The notes beneath the pieces were generated by a model, which ran no database searches, was not told the DNA's origin, and worked only from the letters and a program-made list of their open reading frames with translations. From assembly GCF_003044065.1 (NCBI RefSeq), contig NZ_PZJJ01000011.1, positions 37,145 through 101,144 on the forward strand: 64,000 bases of DNA. The letters are read 5' to 3'. This DNA comes from Alkalicoccus saliphilus. Lineage in GTDB: Bacteria; Bacillota; Bacilli; Bacillales; Salisediminibacteriaceae. Positions within the stretch are counted from its first letter, which is position 1, and every line of letters starts with the position of its first letter. The translations under genes and the position numbers were made by a program. Of the stretch, positions 30,281 through 40,270 are shown one piece after another.

Positions 30281-30611
30281 GGAAGGCCACTCCTTTACTG
30301 TTTATTTTAGCTTTGTCATTGTTATGCCCTGTGATGACGGAAATTCAGCTTGTTAAACCACTGACCACTTTCTATATGTTTATGGAGCGGTTATCCGCAG
30401 CTGATTCCATCTTATCCAAAACTTCCGGACTACACAGATCAGCACGGCGGAATAGTTTCTAAACAAAGCGCATAACAATCTTTTTCTTTCAGCAAAGCCT
30501 TTATTATAGTATATTCTATTATTCAGAATTTTTCTACAATTAAGTTATTTGTCGCAATCTTTTATTTTTTAAGGTAGGATAAGCGTACATACATAATTTG
30601 GAGGGCTGCGG
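30281..30611. other. Intergenic region between divergent genes
   Basis: 330 bases holding the presumed promoters of the YuiA-like gene (minus) and the DUF1538 operon (plus). It is AT-rich towards 30480-30560. No conserved RNA or further ORF with a ribosome site seen. Confidence 0.4.
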
Positions 30612-31304
30612 ATGAGTGATATTTTTGCACAATTTAAAGAAGTAGTTATGGCGATCCTCCCGCTTGCTGTCGTTATTATTATCCTTCAATACACAGTTAT
30701 CGGCCTCCCGCCGGATCTTTTTTTCCGATTTCTCGCCGGGGTGGTAATGGTCGGGTTCGGCCTGTTTCTGTTCCTTGTCGGTGTACATATCGGCCTGCTG
30801 CCAATTGGGGAATTAATCGGATCGACACTTCCGAAAACGAATAAAATTTGGCTGATTCTCGGCACCGGTTTTATACTCGGAGTGGTCGTTACTATTGCTG
30901 AACCGGATGTACGGGTACTTGCTTCCCAGGTAGATGATGTTTCCGGAGGAGAAATTTCCAATCTTGTACTTGTTTATTCTGTAGCGCTGGGAGTTGGGTT
31001 TTTAGTTATGACTGCTATGGCCCGTACTGTTTTTAATATTCCGTTAAAATGGCTGCTTGTGGGCGGGTATTCAGCAGTTGGAGTCATGGCCTTATTTACT
31101 CCTCCTTCCTTCCTGCCGATTTCTTTTGATGCAGGAGGTGTCACTACCGGACCGATGACAGTTCCATTTATTCTCGCTCTGGGAGTCGGTGTAGCGTCCG
31201 TTCTCCGAGGGAAATCTTCTACAAGTGATGGTTTCGGTCTTGTAGCCCTCGCTTCTATCGGCCCAATTCTTGCTGTCATGGTGCTGGGAGTGATTTACGG
31301 ATGA
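30612..31304 (+). CDS. DUF1538 membrane protein A (UmpA/UmpB-like cation/proton antiporter subunit)
   Basis: 230 residues with about seven hydrophobic segments. DUF1538 hallmarks are the VGFGLFLFLVGVHIGLLPIG helix, the AEPDVRVLA segment and the SFDAGGVTTGPMTVPF block. From memory, a DUF1538 pair (UmpA-UmpB) from Halomonas works as a two-component Na+(Li+,K+)/H+ antiporter. The gene is first of a three-gene operon; GGAGGG precedes ATG 30612 and its stop overlaps the next start. Antiport is inferred from that precedent. Confidence 0.78.
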   Translation: MSDIFAQFKEVVMAILPLAVVIIILQYTVIGLPPDLFFRFLAGVVMVGFGLFLFLVGVHIGLLPIGELIGSTLPKTNKIWLILGTGFILGVVVTIAEPDVRVLASQVDDVSGGEISNLVLVYSVALGVGFLVMTAMARTVFNIPLKWLLVGGYSAVGVMALFTPPSFLPISFDAGGVTTGPMTVPFILALGVGVASVLRGKSSTSDGFGLVALASIGPILAVMVLGVIYG

Positions 31305-32032
31305 TAATGCAGCTGTTCGAGGGAATAGACCATGTTATTTACGAAGTTGCGCTGGCTGTCGTCCCGCTGATTATCTTTTTCCTTATTTTCCAGATTTTCT
31401 TTCTCGACCTGGACAAAAATCGCCTGAAAAATATTTTTGTCGGTCTTCTGTTTACCTTTGCTGGTCTCGTGCTGTTTCTTCAAGGAGTTGAAGTCGGATT
31501 CTTCCCGGCTGGGGAAGCGATTGGCCAGCTGCTTGGTGAAAGAGATCATACGATCATCCTTCTCCCCGCTCTTGGATTTATTTTTGGTCTTGTAGCGACA
31601 TTTGCGGAGCCGGCAATAAGAATACTGAACTACGAAGTGGAGAAAGTAACAGCAGGTTCCATTTCAAAAAATGTAATGCTTATAACACTTTCTCTGGGGG
31701 TTGGTGTTTCCATAGCTCTCGCAATGTTTCGGATTGTTCTCGGCTTTCCCCTCTGGTATCTGATCCTTCCGGGATACATTATTGCCCTGCTTCTCGTATT
31801 TATATCAAGCGACCGTTTTATTTCCATCGCTTTTGATGCCGGCGGTGTTGCCACAGGCCCGATGACTGTAACCTTTATTATGGCTATTGCTGTTGGAGTT
31901 GCCGAAGTGACCGAGGGACGAGATCCTTTATTGGACGGGTTTGGAATGATTGCTCTGGTAGCTCTCACCCCCATACTAGCTGTACTTATTTTAGGTCTGC
32001 TGTTCAAATGGAAGGAGCGTTCTAACGAATGA
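31301..32032 (+). CDS. DUF1538 membrane protein B (partner paralogue)
   Basis: 243 residues, a paralogue of the upstream protein with the same order of blocks: FLQGVEVGFFPAGEAIG, FAEPAIRILNYEVEKV, AFDAGGVATGPMTVTF and a final hydrophobic helix with a basic end. Start and stop both overlap neighbours by four bases (ATGA), indicating translational coupling and probably a fixed stoichiometry. The pair is likely a heteromer in the membrane (inference from UmpAB). Confidence 0.78.
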   Translation: MIMQLFEGIDHVIYEVALAVVPLIIFFLIFQIFFLDLDKNRLKNIFVGLLFTFAGLVLFLQGVEVGFFPAGEAIGQLLGERDHTIILLPALGFIFGLVATFAEPAIRILNYEVEKVTAGSISKNVMLITLSLGVGVSIALAMFRIVLGFPLWYLILPGYIIALLLVFISSDRFISIAFDAGGVATGPMTVTFIMAIAVGVAEVTEGRDPLLDGFGMIALVALTPILAVLILGLLFKWKERSNE

Positions 32033-32736
32033 ATGTTTTAAGAAGAGATCACAAACTGCTTGTTACTATCGTTAAAAAGGGCCGGGCAAAAAAAGTAATG
32101 AAAGCTGCTAAAGATGCCGGATCCGAAGGCGGGACGGTAATGCTCGGCTACGGTGTGGGAATCCATGAAAAGAAAAAAATATTCGGCCTTGATGCCCTGC
32201 ATGAAAAAGAGCTGATCCTTACGCTGATCCCTGAGGATCTTCTTGCCGGAGTTATCGATAAAATATCTTCCACAGCTAAATTAAGTGAGCCGGGGCACGG
32301 GATCGGATTTATTGTGGATATTTTAAAGACGATAGGTATCTCCCACATGACTTACGAGGAAAATGTAAAGGAGGGGCTGGACGAAATGACGGACGACCTT
32401 AAACATAAAGGCTTTGACTTAATCATAACTATAGTAAACAAAGGAGAGGCCGGAAAAGTCATCGACGCCTCCAGCCGGGGCGGTGCTGAAGGCGGCACTG
32501 TAATGAACGGCCGTGGCAGTGGTATCCACGAAAAAGCAAAACTTTTTTCTATACAAATTGAGCCTGAGAAAGATGTTGTACTTACTCTGATCAAAAAAAG
32601 TCAGACGAACGACGTCCTGAAAGCAATCGAAGAAGATGTGAAAATTAATGAACCGGGTAAAGGAATTTCTTTTGTCCTTCCAGTAGAAGAAACTGTTGGC
32701 ATTCATCATTTGATGGAGAATAATATGGGCGAATAA
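32029..32736 (+). CDS. Tandem PII-like signalling protein fused from two domains
   Basis: 235 residues containing two PII-like domains offset by 121 residues: KLLVTIVKKGRAKKVMKAAKDAG..GGTVM-GYGVGIHEK (residues about 9-48) and DLIITIVNKGEAGKVIDASSRGG..GGTVM-GRGSGIHEK (about 130-169). Each then has a strand ending in LTLI and an EPG-K/H-GI-F block. The classical uridylylated T-loop of GlnB/GlnK is not evident; a short GIHEK loop takes its place. The start overlaps the DUF1538 B stop. PII proteins usually gate a membrane partner in response to nucleotides, so this one probably controls the DUF1538 pair (inference). Confidence 0.82.
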   Translation: MNVLRRDHKLLVTIVKKGRAKKVMKAAKDAGSEGGTVMLGYGVGIHEKKKIFGLDALHEKELILTLIPEDLLAGVIDKISSTAKLSEPGHGIGFIVDILKTIGISHMTYEENVKEGLDEMTDDLKHKGFDLIITIVNKGEAGKVIDASSRGGAEGGTVMNGRGSGIHEKAKLFSIQIEPEKDVVLTLIKKSQTNDVLKAIEEDVKINEPGKGISFVLPVEETVGIHHLMENNMGE

Positions 32737-32770
32737 AATAACAAAACCTTCTCTAAATGATGTATCACTA

Positions 32771-32819
32771 AAAAAAGCACTATCCTCAGGAGTCGTTTTC
32801 CTTGGGACAGTGCTTTTTT
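32771..32819. terminator. Bidirectional terminator, DUF1538 operon / Spo0E-like gene
   Basis: Stem AAAAAAGCACT..AGTGCTTTTTT with inner TCC / GGG pairing (about 32771-32819), A-run on one side and T-run on the other. It overlaps the stop codon of the minus-strand Spo0E-like gene. Confidence 0.8.
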
Positions 32820-32994
32820 ACTGCGTCAGGTTCTTTTCGGAGGCCAGTGGAGAAGAAAAATACGTATTCATCATCCTGTCCAGTTCCTGACTGCACTTAA
32901 TCGTTTCCGGAGAGGACAGACCGTATTCCTGGGCCAGAAAAATCATCCGGTGCCGCTGCTTTTCAATCTCTTCTTTATAATAACTGTTTATCAT
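32818..32994 (-). CDS. Spo0E-like aspartyl-phosphate phosphatase
   Basis: A 58-residue protein whose core EIEKQRHRMIFLAQEYGLSS, ETIKCSQELDRMMNTYF matches the Spo0E family: a two-helix hairpin with the SQELD signature. Such proteins dephosphorylate Spo0A-P or related response regulators and so restrain sporulation. The start MINSYYKEE has AAGGAG 12 bases upstream. It ends inside the terminator shared with the DUF1538 operon. Family call is strong for such a short protein. Confidence 0.85.
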   Translation of the reverse strand: MINSYYKEEIEKQRHRMIFLAQEYGLSSPETIKCSQELDRMMNTYFSSPLASEKNLTQ

Positions 32995-33380
32995 CTTTTT
33001 ATTATTCTCCTTGGTTTTAAAAATCTTTCTTTTTTTTGGAAATTGAGTAACACCTATTTTATCATAATATTTTATTCGCAGCTTCTTTTATGCCTGATTT
33101 AATATATTCTTAAATAATCAGACGGCTTGATAAACAGTTCGTTTATGAAACGAACCTAATGCTGCGTTTTCAGCTGGGCTTGCCCGAGGACTTCTTCTCG
33201 ACTAATTATGGAGAGAAAACAATTCGTCAAAATGAATTCCCGAGCAGCGTTAATCCTCCGGGTGTTCTGACCTTCGTTGCACAGCATTAAATCTTTCCAT
33301 TTTTTACGGGCAGTTTTACCTGCATCCATGCCTTTGTTAAAGCTCCAGGCTCTTGCGTAAACATAGGGAAAGCAAGCTGA
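32995..33380. other. Non-coding region with small hairpin
   Basis: About 390 bases without a credible gene. It includes the Spo0E-like ribosome site and a hairpin GTTCGTTT-ATG-AAACGAAC near 33138-33156. It leads into repeat copy A. Confidence 0.4.
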
Positions 33381-34033
33381 TTTTTTCCATTAGCTATGTT
33401 AAATTCCGCTGACGGCTGGAGCCCTATCCTCCAATCTACTTCTTCCACGGATCGGCTTCCGCTCCGTTTTTTCTTTATAGAAAAAGAAAAGTTCTGTTAC
33501 TTATGAGCACTGTTCTTTCTTCCGTAAAACCGATGCCCGGGCATAGACGCCTGTAGAAGCGCGCAGTTCCTCCCAGACGAAAGGACAGCCGCATACTTTC
33601 TCTGCGGCAGGTGTAAACAGGTAACTTTCAAAAACACATAGCGTTAACAGAGCCACTCATGCAAATTTGTTGCACCATTATGGATGAAAACCACCTTCTC
33701 TATCATTCGTTTTACATTTCCTGCTTTTTCCTTTAAAAGAGAGAAAATGTGGTCTTTTTTACCGAAAGCTGTAGTGGACGTGGAGGGATTCCAGAGCGTT
33801 GATCGCCGGGCCGCTCGGAAAGCCTCTCCATGGAAACGAAAACGGACGTTCATTTTTTTATTTTCAAAGCAGCCTTTCCATTAAATAAAACCTGATTAAT
33901 CAATTAAGTCCTGTTTAATAAAACCCATTCTACCGGTATATTTAACAGGTATACCTGCTGGAACAAATCAGCTTAAAAAGTGTCTTTCTTTTTCCTGCGT
34001 AAGAGCCGCAAACTTCAATATAGATTAAAAAAA
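33381..34033 (+). repeat. Terminator-associated dispersed repeat (copy A)
   Basis: Left end: T6 tract, CCATTA, then GCTATGTT (33393-33400) and CGCTGACGGCTGGAG. Right end, inverted and decayed: AACTTCAATATAG (about 34012-34023), then ATTAAAAAAA, whose A-run supplies the pgcA terminator U-tract. The interior from about 33400 to 33890 matches 58285-58690 in the same order (CCCTATCCTCCAATCT, GAAAAGTTCTG, GATGCC-GGGC, GGATGAAAAC, CTCTATC-TTCGTTTTACAT, CTCCATGGAAACGAAA and a T-rich segment ending TTTTCAA-GCAGCC). No ORF is conserved. Confidence 0.65.
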
Positions 34034-34070
34034 GCAGGATAGCCCATCGCATTGATGAGTTATCCTGCTT
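34026..34070 (-). terminator. pgcA terminator
   Basis: 10-bp stem AAGCAGGATA / TATCCTGCTT (34070-34061, 34041-34032) followed on the minus strand by a T7 tract. The T tract coincides with the end of repeat copy A. Confidence 0.85.
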
Positions 34071-34077
34071 CTGTGCC

Positions 34078-35811
34078 TTAAATTTTTTCGATTTCAGCCA
34101 AAGTATTTTCCTTGAGACTTCGGAGGGAAGCCTCTGCCTGTTCATGAGTGCCTGCCTTCACTCCAAAATAGCACTTGATTTTCGGCTCAGTGCCGGATGG
34201 TCTGAGACAGTACCAGGAACCGTCCTGAAGAAATACTTTTAAAACATTTGATTCGGGCAGCTCAATCTGTTCTTTGTTTCTTCCGTCCATAAAGGTTCTT
34301 TCTCCCCGCAGATAATCCTCAATGTAATCCGTATCCTCGGAAAGACTTCTTTCATCGGCCCTTTTTCGGAAAACTTCCATAATCCGCTGAATTTTTTCAG
34401 CTCCTTCTTTTCCCTTGAACGTAAAAGAGGCAAGATCTTCGTAAAAGTATCCGTACGTTTTGTAAAGGTTCTGAAGACCTTCATAAAGCGTCATGCCCTG
34501 TGCCTTGTAGTAAGCACCCATTTCCGCGGCAAGCAGTCCCGGCTGGATGGCGTCTTTATCTCTGGCAAAAGGTTCAATCAGGTAGCCGTAGCTTTCTTCA
34601 TAGCCAAACAGGAATTTGTACTCTCCTGTTGTATCATATTCACGGATTTTTTCTCCGATAAATTTAAAGCCAGTGAGCACATCCAGAGACGTAACGTTAT
34701 AAGCTTCAGCTACTGCACGGCCGAGTTCCGAAGTAACAATGGTTTTTATCATTACACCATTCGCGGGAAGTTCTCCTTTTTCCGATTTTTTCGATAGAAG
34801 ATAATCGAGAAGCAGTGCACCGGTCTGGTTCCCGGAAAGTACAATATACTCTCCTTTATCATCTCTTACGACCAGCCCTATTCTGTCGGCATCCGGATCA
34901 GTCGCTATGAGCAGATCTGCCTGTTTTTCGTCTCCGAGCTTCATCGCAAGCTCAAATGCTCCAGCTTCCTCCGGGTTCGGTGAACTCACTGTACTGAATT
35001 CTGTATCAGGCACTGCCTGTTCTTCCACAGTGAAGACCTTATTAAATCCGGCTTCTTTCAGCGCCCGCTGCATCGGTACTGTTGCCGTGCCGTGCAGAGG
35101 TGTGAATACGATCGAAAAATTGTCTGCCTGCTCCCTGATTACTTCCCGGTCAATGAGTACAGTCTGGAGTTCTCGCGCATATGCCTCATCCAGTTCCTCC
35201 AGGACCCAGTGAAGCAGTCCCTTTTCTTCCAGATGGACGGCTTCTTTTGTTTCGATATTCAGCTCGTCTGCGACGGCGTCCACTTTCGCAATCAGACGGT
35301 CTGCCTCTTCGGGAATAAGCTGGGCCCCATCTTCTCCGTATACTTTAAATCCATTGTATTCCGGGGGGTTGTGACTTGCTGTCACCATTACTCCCGCATG
35401 TGTAGCAAGCTTTCTGACAGCATAGGAAAGCTGAGGGGTTGGACGAAGCTCTTTAAAAAGATACGTTTTTATACCGTTGGCTCCTAGTGTACAGGCGGCC
35501 TCTAAAGCAAATTCTTTTGACATGCGCCGGTTGTCATGAGCGATGACAACACCTTTCTGCACGGCCTGCTCTCCTGCTTCCTTTATGAAATCGGCGAGAC
35601 CCTGGGCTCCTTTACGGATCGTATAAATGTTCATGCGGTTCGTTCCGGGTCCTATTTCCCCCCGCATCCCTCCGGTACCAAATTCAAGATTTTTGTAAAA
35701 GCTGTCTTCAAGCATTTTCTCGTTGCCTGTTAACTTTTTTAATGCTTTTGAAAGCTCAGGATCAAGATTCAGTTCGGATTTCCATCTTTCGTACTGCTTC
35801 TTCCATTCCAT
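34078..35811 (-). CDS. pgcA: Alpha-phosphoglucomutase / phosphomannomutase
   Basis: 577 residues, matching B. subtilis PgcA (YhxB). The phosphoserine loop is TASHNPPEYNGFK (near 145), the metal loop DPDADR (near 305), the sugar loop GYEESYG and the phosphate-binding end RPSGTEPKIKCYF. It interconverts glucose-6-P and glucose-1-P for UDP-glucose, glycolipid and teichoic-acid synthesis. Monocistronic on the minus strand with its own terminator. Confidence 0.94.
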   Translation of the reverse strand: MEWKKQYERWKSELNLDPELSKALKKLTGNEKMLEDSFYKNLEFGTGGMRGEIGPGTNRMNIYTIRKGAQGLADFIKEAGEQAVQKGVVIAHDNRRMSKEFALEAACTLGANGIKTYLFKELRPTPQLSYAVRKLATHAGVMVTASHNPPEYNGFKVYGEDGAQLIPEEADRLIAKVDAVADELNIETKEAVHLEEKGLLHWVLEELDEAYARELQTVLIDREVIREQADNFSIVFTPLHGTATVPMQRALKEAGFNKVFTVEEQAVPDTEFSTVSSPNPEEAGAFELAMKLGDEKQADLLIATDPDADRIGLVVRDDKGEYIVLSGNQTGALLLDYLLSKKSEKGELPANGVMIKTIVTSELGRAVAEAYNVTSLDVLTGFKFIGEKIREYDTTGEYKFLFGYEESYGYLIEPFARDKDAIQPGLLAAEMGAYYKAQGMTLYEGLQNLYKTYGYFYEDLASFTFKGKEGAEKIQRIMEVFRKRADERSLSEDTDYIEDYLRGERTFMDGRNKEQIELPESNVLKVFLQDGSWYCLRPSGTEPKIKCYFGVKAGTHEQAEASLRSLKENTLAEIEKI

Positions 35812-35886
35812 ACTGTCAGCCCCTTCCGCTAAATTAGGTGTATAGTTTTAGTTATACGCATTTTCGCGGATTTAGTAAAGCAAATG

Positions 35887-37554
35887 TTAATTATTCTCTT
35901 CTGTTTTTACAGGGTTTTTCGCGTAATAAATCTCTTCCTCAAGCATTTCAATGTGTTTATCCAGTTCTTCGTCCGTCCAGTTAAAGCGATGCGCCATGTA
36001 TCTCAGCACGCCGTTCTTATACTTTTGAACGTAAGGCATGTTGAAGAAAAGGGCACTTGTACGGCGGTTAAGAAAATCAATCGGCGAATAGACCATTTCT
36101 TCCTCCACTCCGTACACGAGAGAAGCATAAATTCCTTCGGGAAGCCCATAATTTTTTGCTTCCTCCCCCTGTGTTTCCATAATTTCATACACGCGCAGAA
36201 TATTCGATCCGTACAATTCGGATAAAACTTCCGCTTCCTCTACACTCAATCCGAGGCTTACACCTTTTTCAACAGCTCCGCTGACAAACGCCTGGAGCTT
36301 ATCAGAACCACCGACGTCTCCACCCGACAAAACGATTTTATCTGTTATACATTTCTTTTTGATTCCTTCCTGCTTGGCAATACGGTCAATAATCCGCTCC
36401 GCCATTTTCCTGTAGCCGGTCAATTTTCCACCTGCAATGGAAATAAGGCCGGATTCTGAAATGAAGGTTTCATCTTTTCTTGATATTTCTGAAGCGCTTT
36501 TTCCTTCTTCGTGAATAAGTGGACGAAGGCCGCTCCAGCTGGATTCCACATCTTCTCTCGTAATTTGTTTGGAGGGGAACATATAATTAGCTGCTTTAAT
36601 TAAATAATCCATGTCTGCTTCTGTCATCCGCGGATTGGCAATCTCCCCTTCGTAGTACGTATCCGTCGTACCAATATATGCTTTGTTTCTGCGGGGGATA
36701 GCGAATACCATACGCCCATCGTCCTCCGTATCAAAATAAACGGCCTGGCGCAGTGGGAATTTGGACTGATCCAGAACGATGTGGACTCCCTTCGTTAAAT
36801 GAAGGTATTTACCCTGTTTTGATCCATCCTTTTCACGCAGTTCATCGACCCACGGCCCGGCCGCATTGACGACATGTTTTGCACGGATGTCGTATGTTTC
36901 ACCTGTTCTACGGTCCGTAACCCGTGCTCCAACCACTTTTCCATTCTCATAAAGCAGATTTTCGGCTTTCGTGTAATTAACCGCCTGAGCCCCCCTGTAA
37001 ACTGCTTCTTTAATAACTTCCAGCGTAAGGCGGGCGTCATCCGTTTTGTACTCTACGTAGTATCCTCCGCCTTTCAGTTTTTCATCATCACGGAGAAGCG
37101 GCTCTTTTTCCAGCGTTTCTTTTCGATTAAGCATCTTTCTTCGTTCATGTTTCCGGACTCCTGCCAGCGTATCGTACATTTTCAGTCCGACTGATGTTGC
37201 AAGCTTCCCGTACGTACCTCCTTTAAGAAGCGGAAGCAGCATCCACTCCGGCTGGGTTACATGCGGCGCATTTTCGAATACGATGGCCCTTTCCTGACCG
37301 GATTCTTTTACGATATTAAATTCAAGCTGCTTCAAGTAACGCAGTCCACCGTGTACAAGCTTCGTCGACCGGCTTGAGGTCCCCGCAGCAAAGTCCTGCA
37401 TTTCCACAAGCCCTGTTTTCATTCCTCTGGATACGGCATCAAGAGCAATTCCTGCTCCGGTGATGCCTCCACCGATCACGAGTACATCAAGCTCCCGCTG
37501 CGTCATTTTTTTCAAGTACATCTCCCGCTGCAGTCCTGAAAATGGTTTAGCCAC
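35887..37554 (-). CDS. glpD: Aerobic glycerol-3-phosphate dehydrogenase
   Basis: 555 residues. N-terminal FAD-binding VLVIGGGITGAGIALDAVSRG, then FAAGTSSRSTKLVHGGLRYLKQ and a C-terminal DAO_C domain. A membrane-associated enzyme feeding electrons to menaquinone. GTG 37554 is chosen: AGAGAGG lies nine bases upstream, and MAKPFSGLQREMYLKKMT aligns with known GlpD N-termini; an in-frame ATG at 37563 is too close to that site. The leader carries a GlpP-type antitermination structure. Confidence 0.93.
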   Translation of the reverse strand: MAKPFSGLQREMYLKKMTQRELDVLVIGGGITGAGIALDAVSRGMKTGLVEMQDFAAGTSSRSTKLVHGGLRYLKQLEFNIVKESGQERAIVFENAPHVTQPEWMLLPLLKGGTYGKLATSVGLKMYDTLAGVRKHERRKMLNRKETLEKEPLLRDDEKLKGGGYYVEYKTDDARLTLEVIKEAVYRGAQAVNYTKAENLLYENGKVVGARVTDRRTGETYDIRAKHVVNAAGPWVDELREKDGSKQGKYLHLTKGVHIVLDQSKFPLRQAVYFDTEDDGRMVFAIPRRNKAYIGTTDTYYEGEIANPRMTEADMDYLIKAANYMFPSKQITREDVESSWSGLRPLIHEEGKSASEISRKDETFISESGLISIAGGKLTGYRKMAERIIDRIAKQEGIKKKCITDKIVLSGGDVGGSDKLQAFVSGAVEKGVSLGLSVEEAEVLSELYGSNILRVYEIMETQGEEAKNYGLPEGIYASLVYGVEEEMVYSPIDFLNRRTSALFFNMPYVQKYKNGVLRYMAHRFNWTDEELDKHIEMLEEEIYYAKNPVKTEENN

Positions 37555-37620
37555 ATTCAACATCCTCTCTTTTTTTAAATCTCCCTGTTTCTTCAATATA
37601 ATTTTTAGAAAAGTCTGTAA

Positions 37621-37723
37621 AGTAAGAAAAGAGACCACAACATAAGAAGCCCTTTTCAGGCGTGCTTCTATGCTGCGGTCTCTCCATTGTCTCCAGACCA
37701 TTTATTAATTTAATGCCATTATA
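37621..37723 (-). promoter_or_regulatory. glpD promoter and GlpP-controlled leader terminator
   Basis: Minus-strand extended -10 TGCTATAAT (TATAAT at 37723-37718). The leader contains TGGAGACAATGGAGA (37695-37681), then a long stem GAGACCGCAGCATAGAAGC / GCTTCTTATGTTGTGGTCTC (37682-37664, 37650-37631) followed by TTTTCTTACTTT. The same purine-rich box precedes the glpF leader stem. In B. subtilis GlpP bound to glycerol-3-P suppresses this terminator. Confidence 0.75.
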
Positions 37724-37747
37724 GCATAAACCGGCCCGAATAACGAA

Positions 37748-39247
<1,500 letters not shown>

Positions 39248-39258
39248 CTAATTCCCCC

Positions 39259-40104
39259 TTACGCTTTTTTACCCCTTAGGTTCTGATACTCAAACTTTTC
39301 ATCACTTGTTTTAATATTCTTTCTCTCCAGCATGAAGGCTAGAACCATTACAGCTGTAAACAGCGCAATGAAAACCCACAAAGCCGGGTACACGATTCCC
39401 TGAAACATTGCAGCGTAGGAAAGCGCACCGAGCCCTCCTCCAATAATCGGTCCCGCAATTGGAATCCAGGAATAGGCCCAGTCGGATGTACCTTTTCCTT
39501 TAATCGGCATAATAGCGTGAATGAGCCGCGGACCGAAATCACGTGCCGGGTTGATAGCATACCCCGTAGTACCTCCGAGAGACAGACCGATAGCGAAAAT
39601 CAGCAGTCCTATAATCAGCGGATTCAGTCCGTCAGTAAAAGCATTGGCTCCAATAAACAATATTCCGATAACGAGAACGTACGTACCGAGGACCTCACTG
39701 AAAAAATTGGAAGGAGTATGCCTGATGGCCGGTCCGGTTGCAAACGTCCCGAGTTTCGCCCCCTCGTCCTCTGTCGCATTGAAATGGGCAGAATAATGGA
39801 AATAAACGAGAGAAGCCCCAATCATTGCCCCGATTACCTGGGCGGCAATGTACGACGGTACAGAAGCCCACGGAAACTCCCCGACCAGTGCCAGACCTAC
39901 AGTCACTGCAGGATTGATGTGGGCGCCGCTGATATCCCCGACAGCATAAACAGCCAGTGCAACTGCAAGACCCCATCCTGCTGTAATCACAATCCATCCG
40001 CTCTCTGCCGACTTTGTACCCTTCAGCACTACTCCCGCGACCACACCTGCCCCCAGAACAATCAGGATCATCGTACCGAAAACTTCTCCCCAGAATGGCG
40101 ACAT
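39259..40104 (-). CDS. glpF: Glycerol uptake facilitator
   Basis: 281 residues, aquaglyceroporin with six membrane spans and both pore NPA boxes: HINPAVTVG and AINPARDFGPR. The Asp after the second NPA-R is typical of glycerol channels. ATG 40104 (MSPFWGEVFGTM) is preceded by AAAGGAGG. First gene of glpFK. The C-terminus has a charged tail (ERKNIKTSDEKFEYQN). Confidence 0.94.
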   Translation of the reverse strand: MSPFWGEVFGTMILIVLGAGVVAGVVLKGTKSAESGWIVITAGWGLAVALAVYAVGDISGAHINPAVTVGLALVGEFPWASVPSYIAAQVIGAMIGASLVYFHYSAHFNATEDEGAKLGTFATGPAIRHTPSNFFSEVLGTYVLVIGILFIGANAFTDGLNPLIIGLLIFAIGLSLGGTTGYAINPARDFGPRLIHAIMPIKGKGTSDWAYSWIPIAGPIIGGGLGALSYAAMFQGIVYPALWVFIALFTAVMVLAFMLERKNIKTSDEKFEYQNLRGKKA

Positions 40105-40143
40105 GATTTTATCCTCCTTTTTTTGTTGTGCGGATACAAAAAA

Positions 40144-40265
40144 AGACCAACAAAAATTTGACCCGGCGCGTGGATCTGCCGGACAAATATTCATTGGTCT
40201 CCTCTGTCTCCATGAATAATTTATTAACTTGATCATATTAAACCAAATTAAGAAAGCGTTGTCAA
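40144..40265 (-). promoter_or_regulatory. glpFK promoter with cre site and GlpP antitermination leader
   Basis: Minus-strand SigA promoter TTGACA (40265-40260), 17-bp spacer, TTTAAT (40242-40237). A cre match of 13/14 (plus-strand reading AGAAAGCGTTGTCA, 40251-40264) covers the -35, predicting CcpA repression. The leader has TGGAGACAGAGGAGACC (40212-40196) and then a terminator with outer arms AGACCAA / TTGGTCT (40200-40194, 40150-40144), a GTCCGGC / GCCGGGT inner stem and a T7 tail. This is the GlpP target. Confidence 0.8.
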
Positions 40266-40270
40266 CTTGT

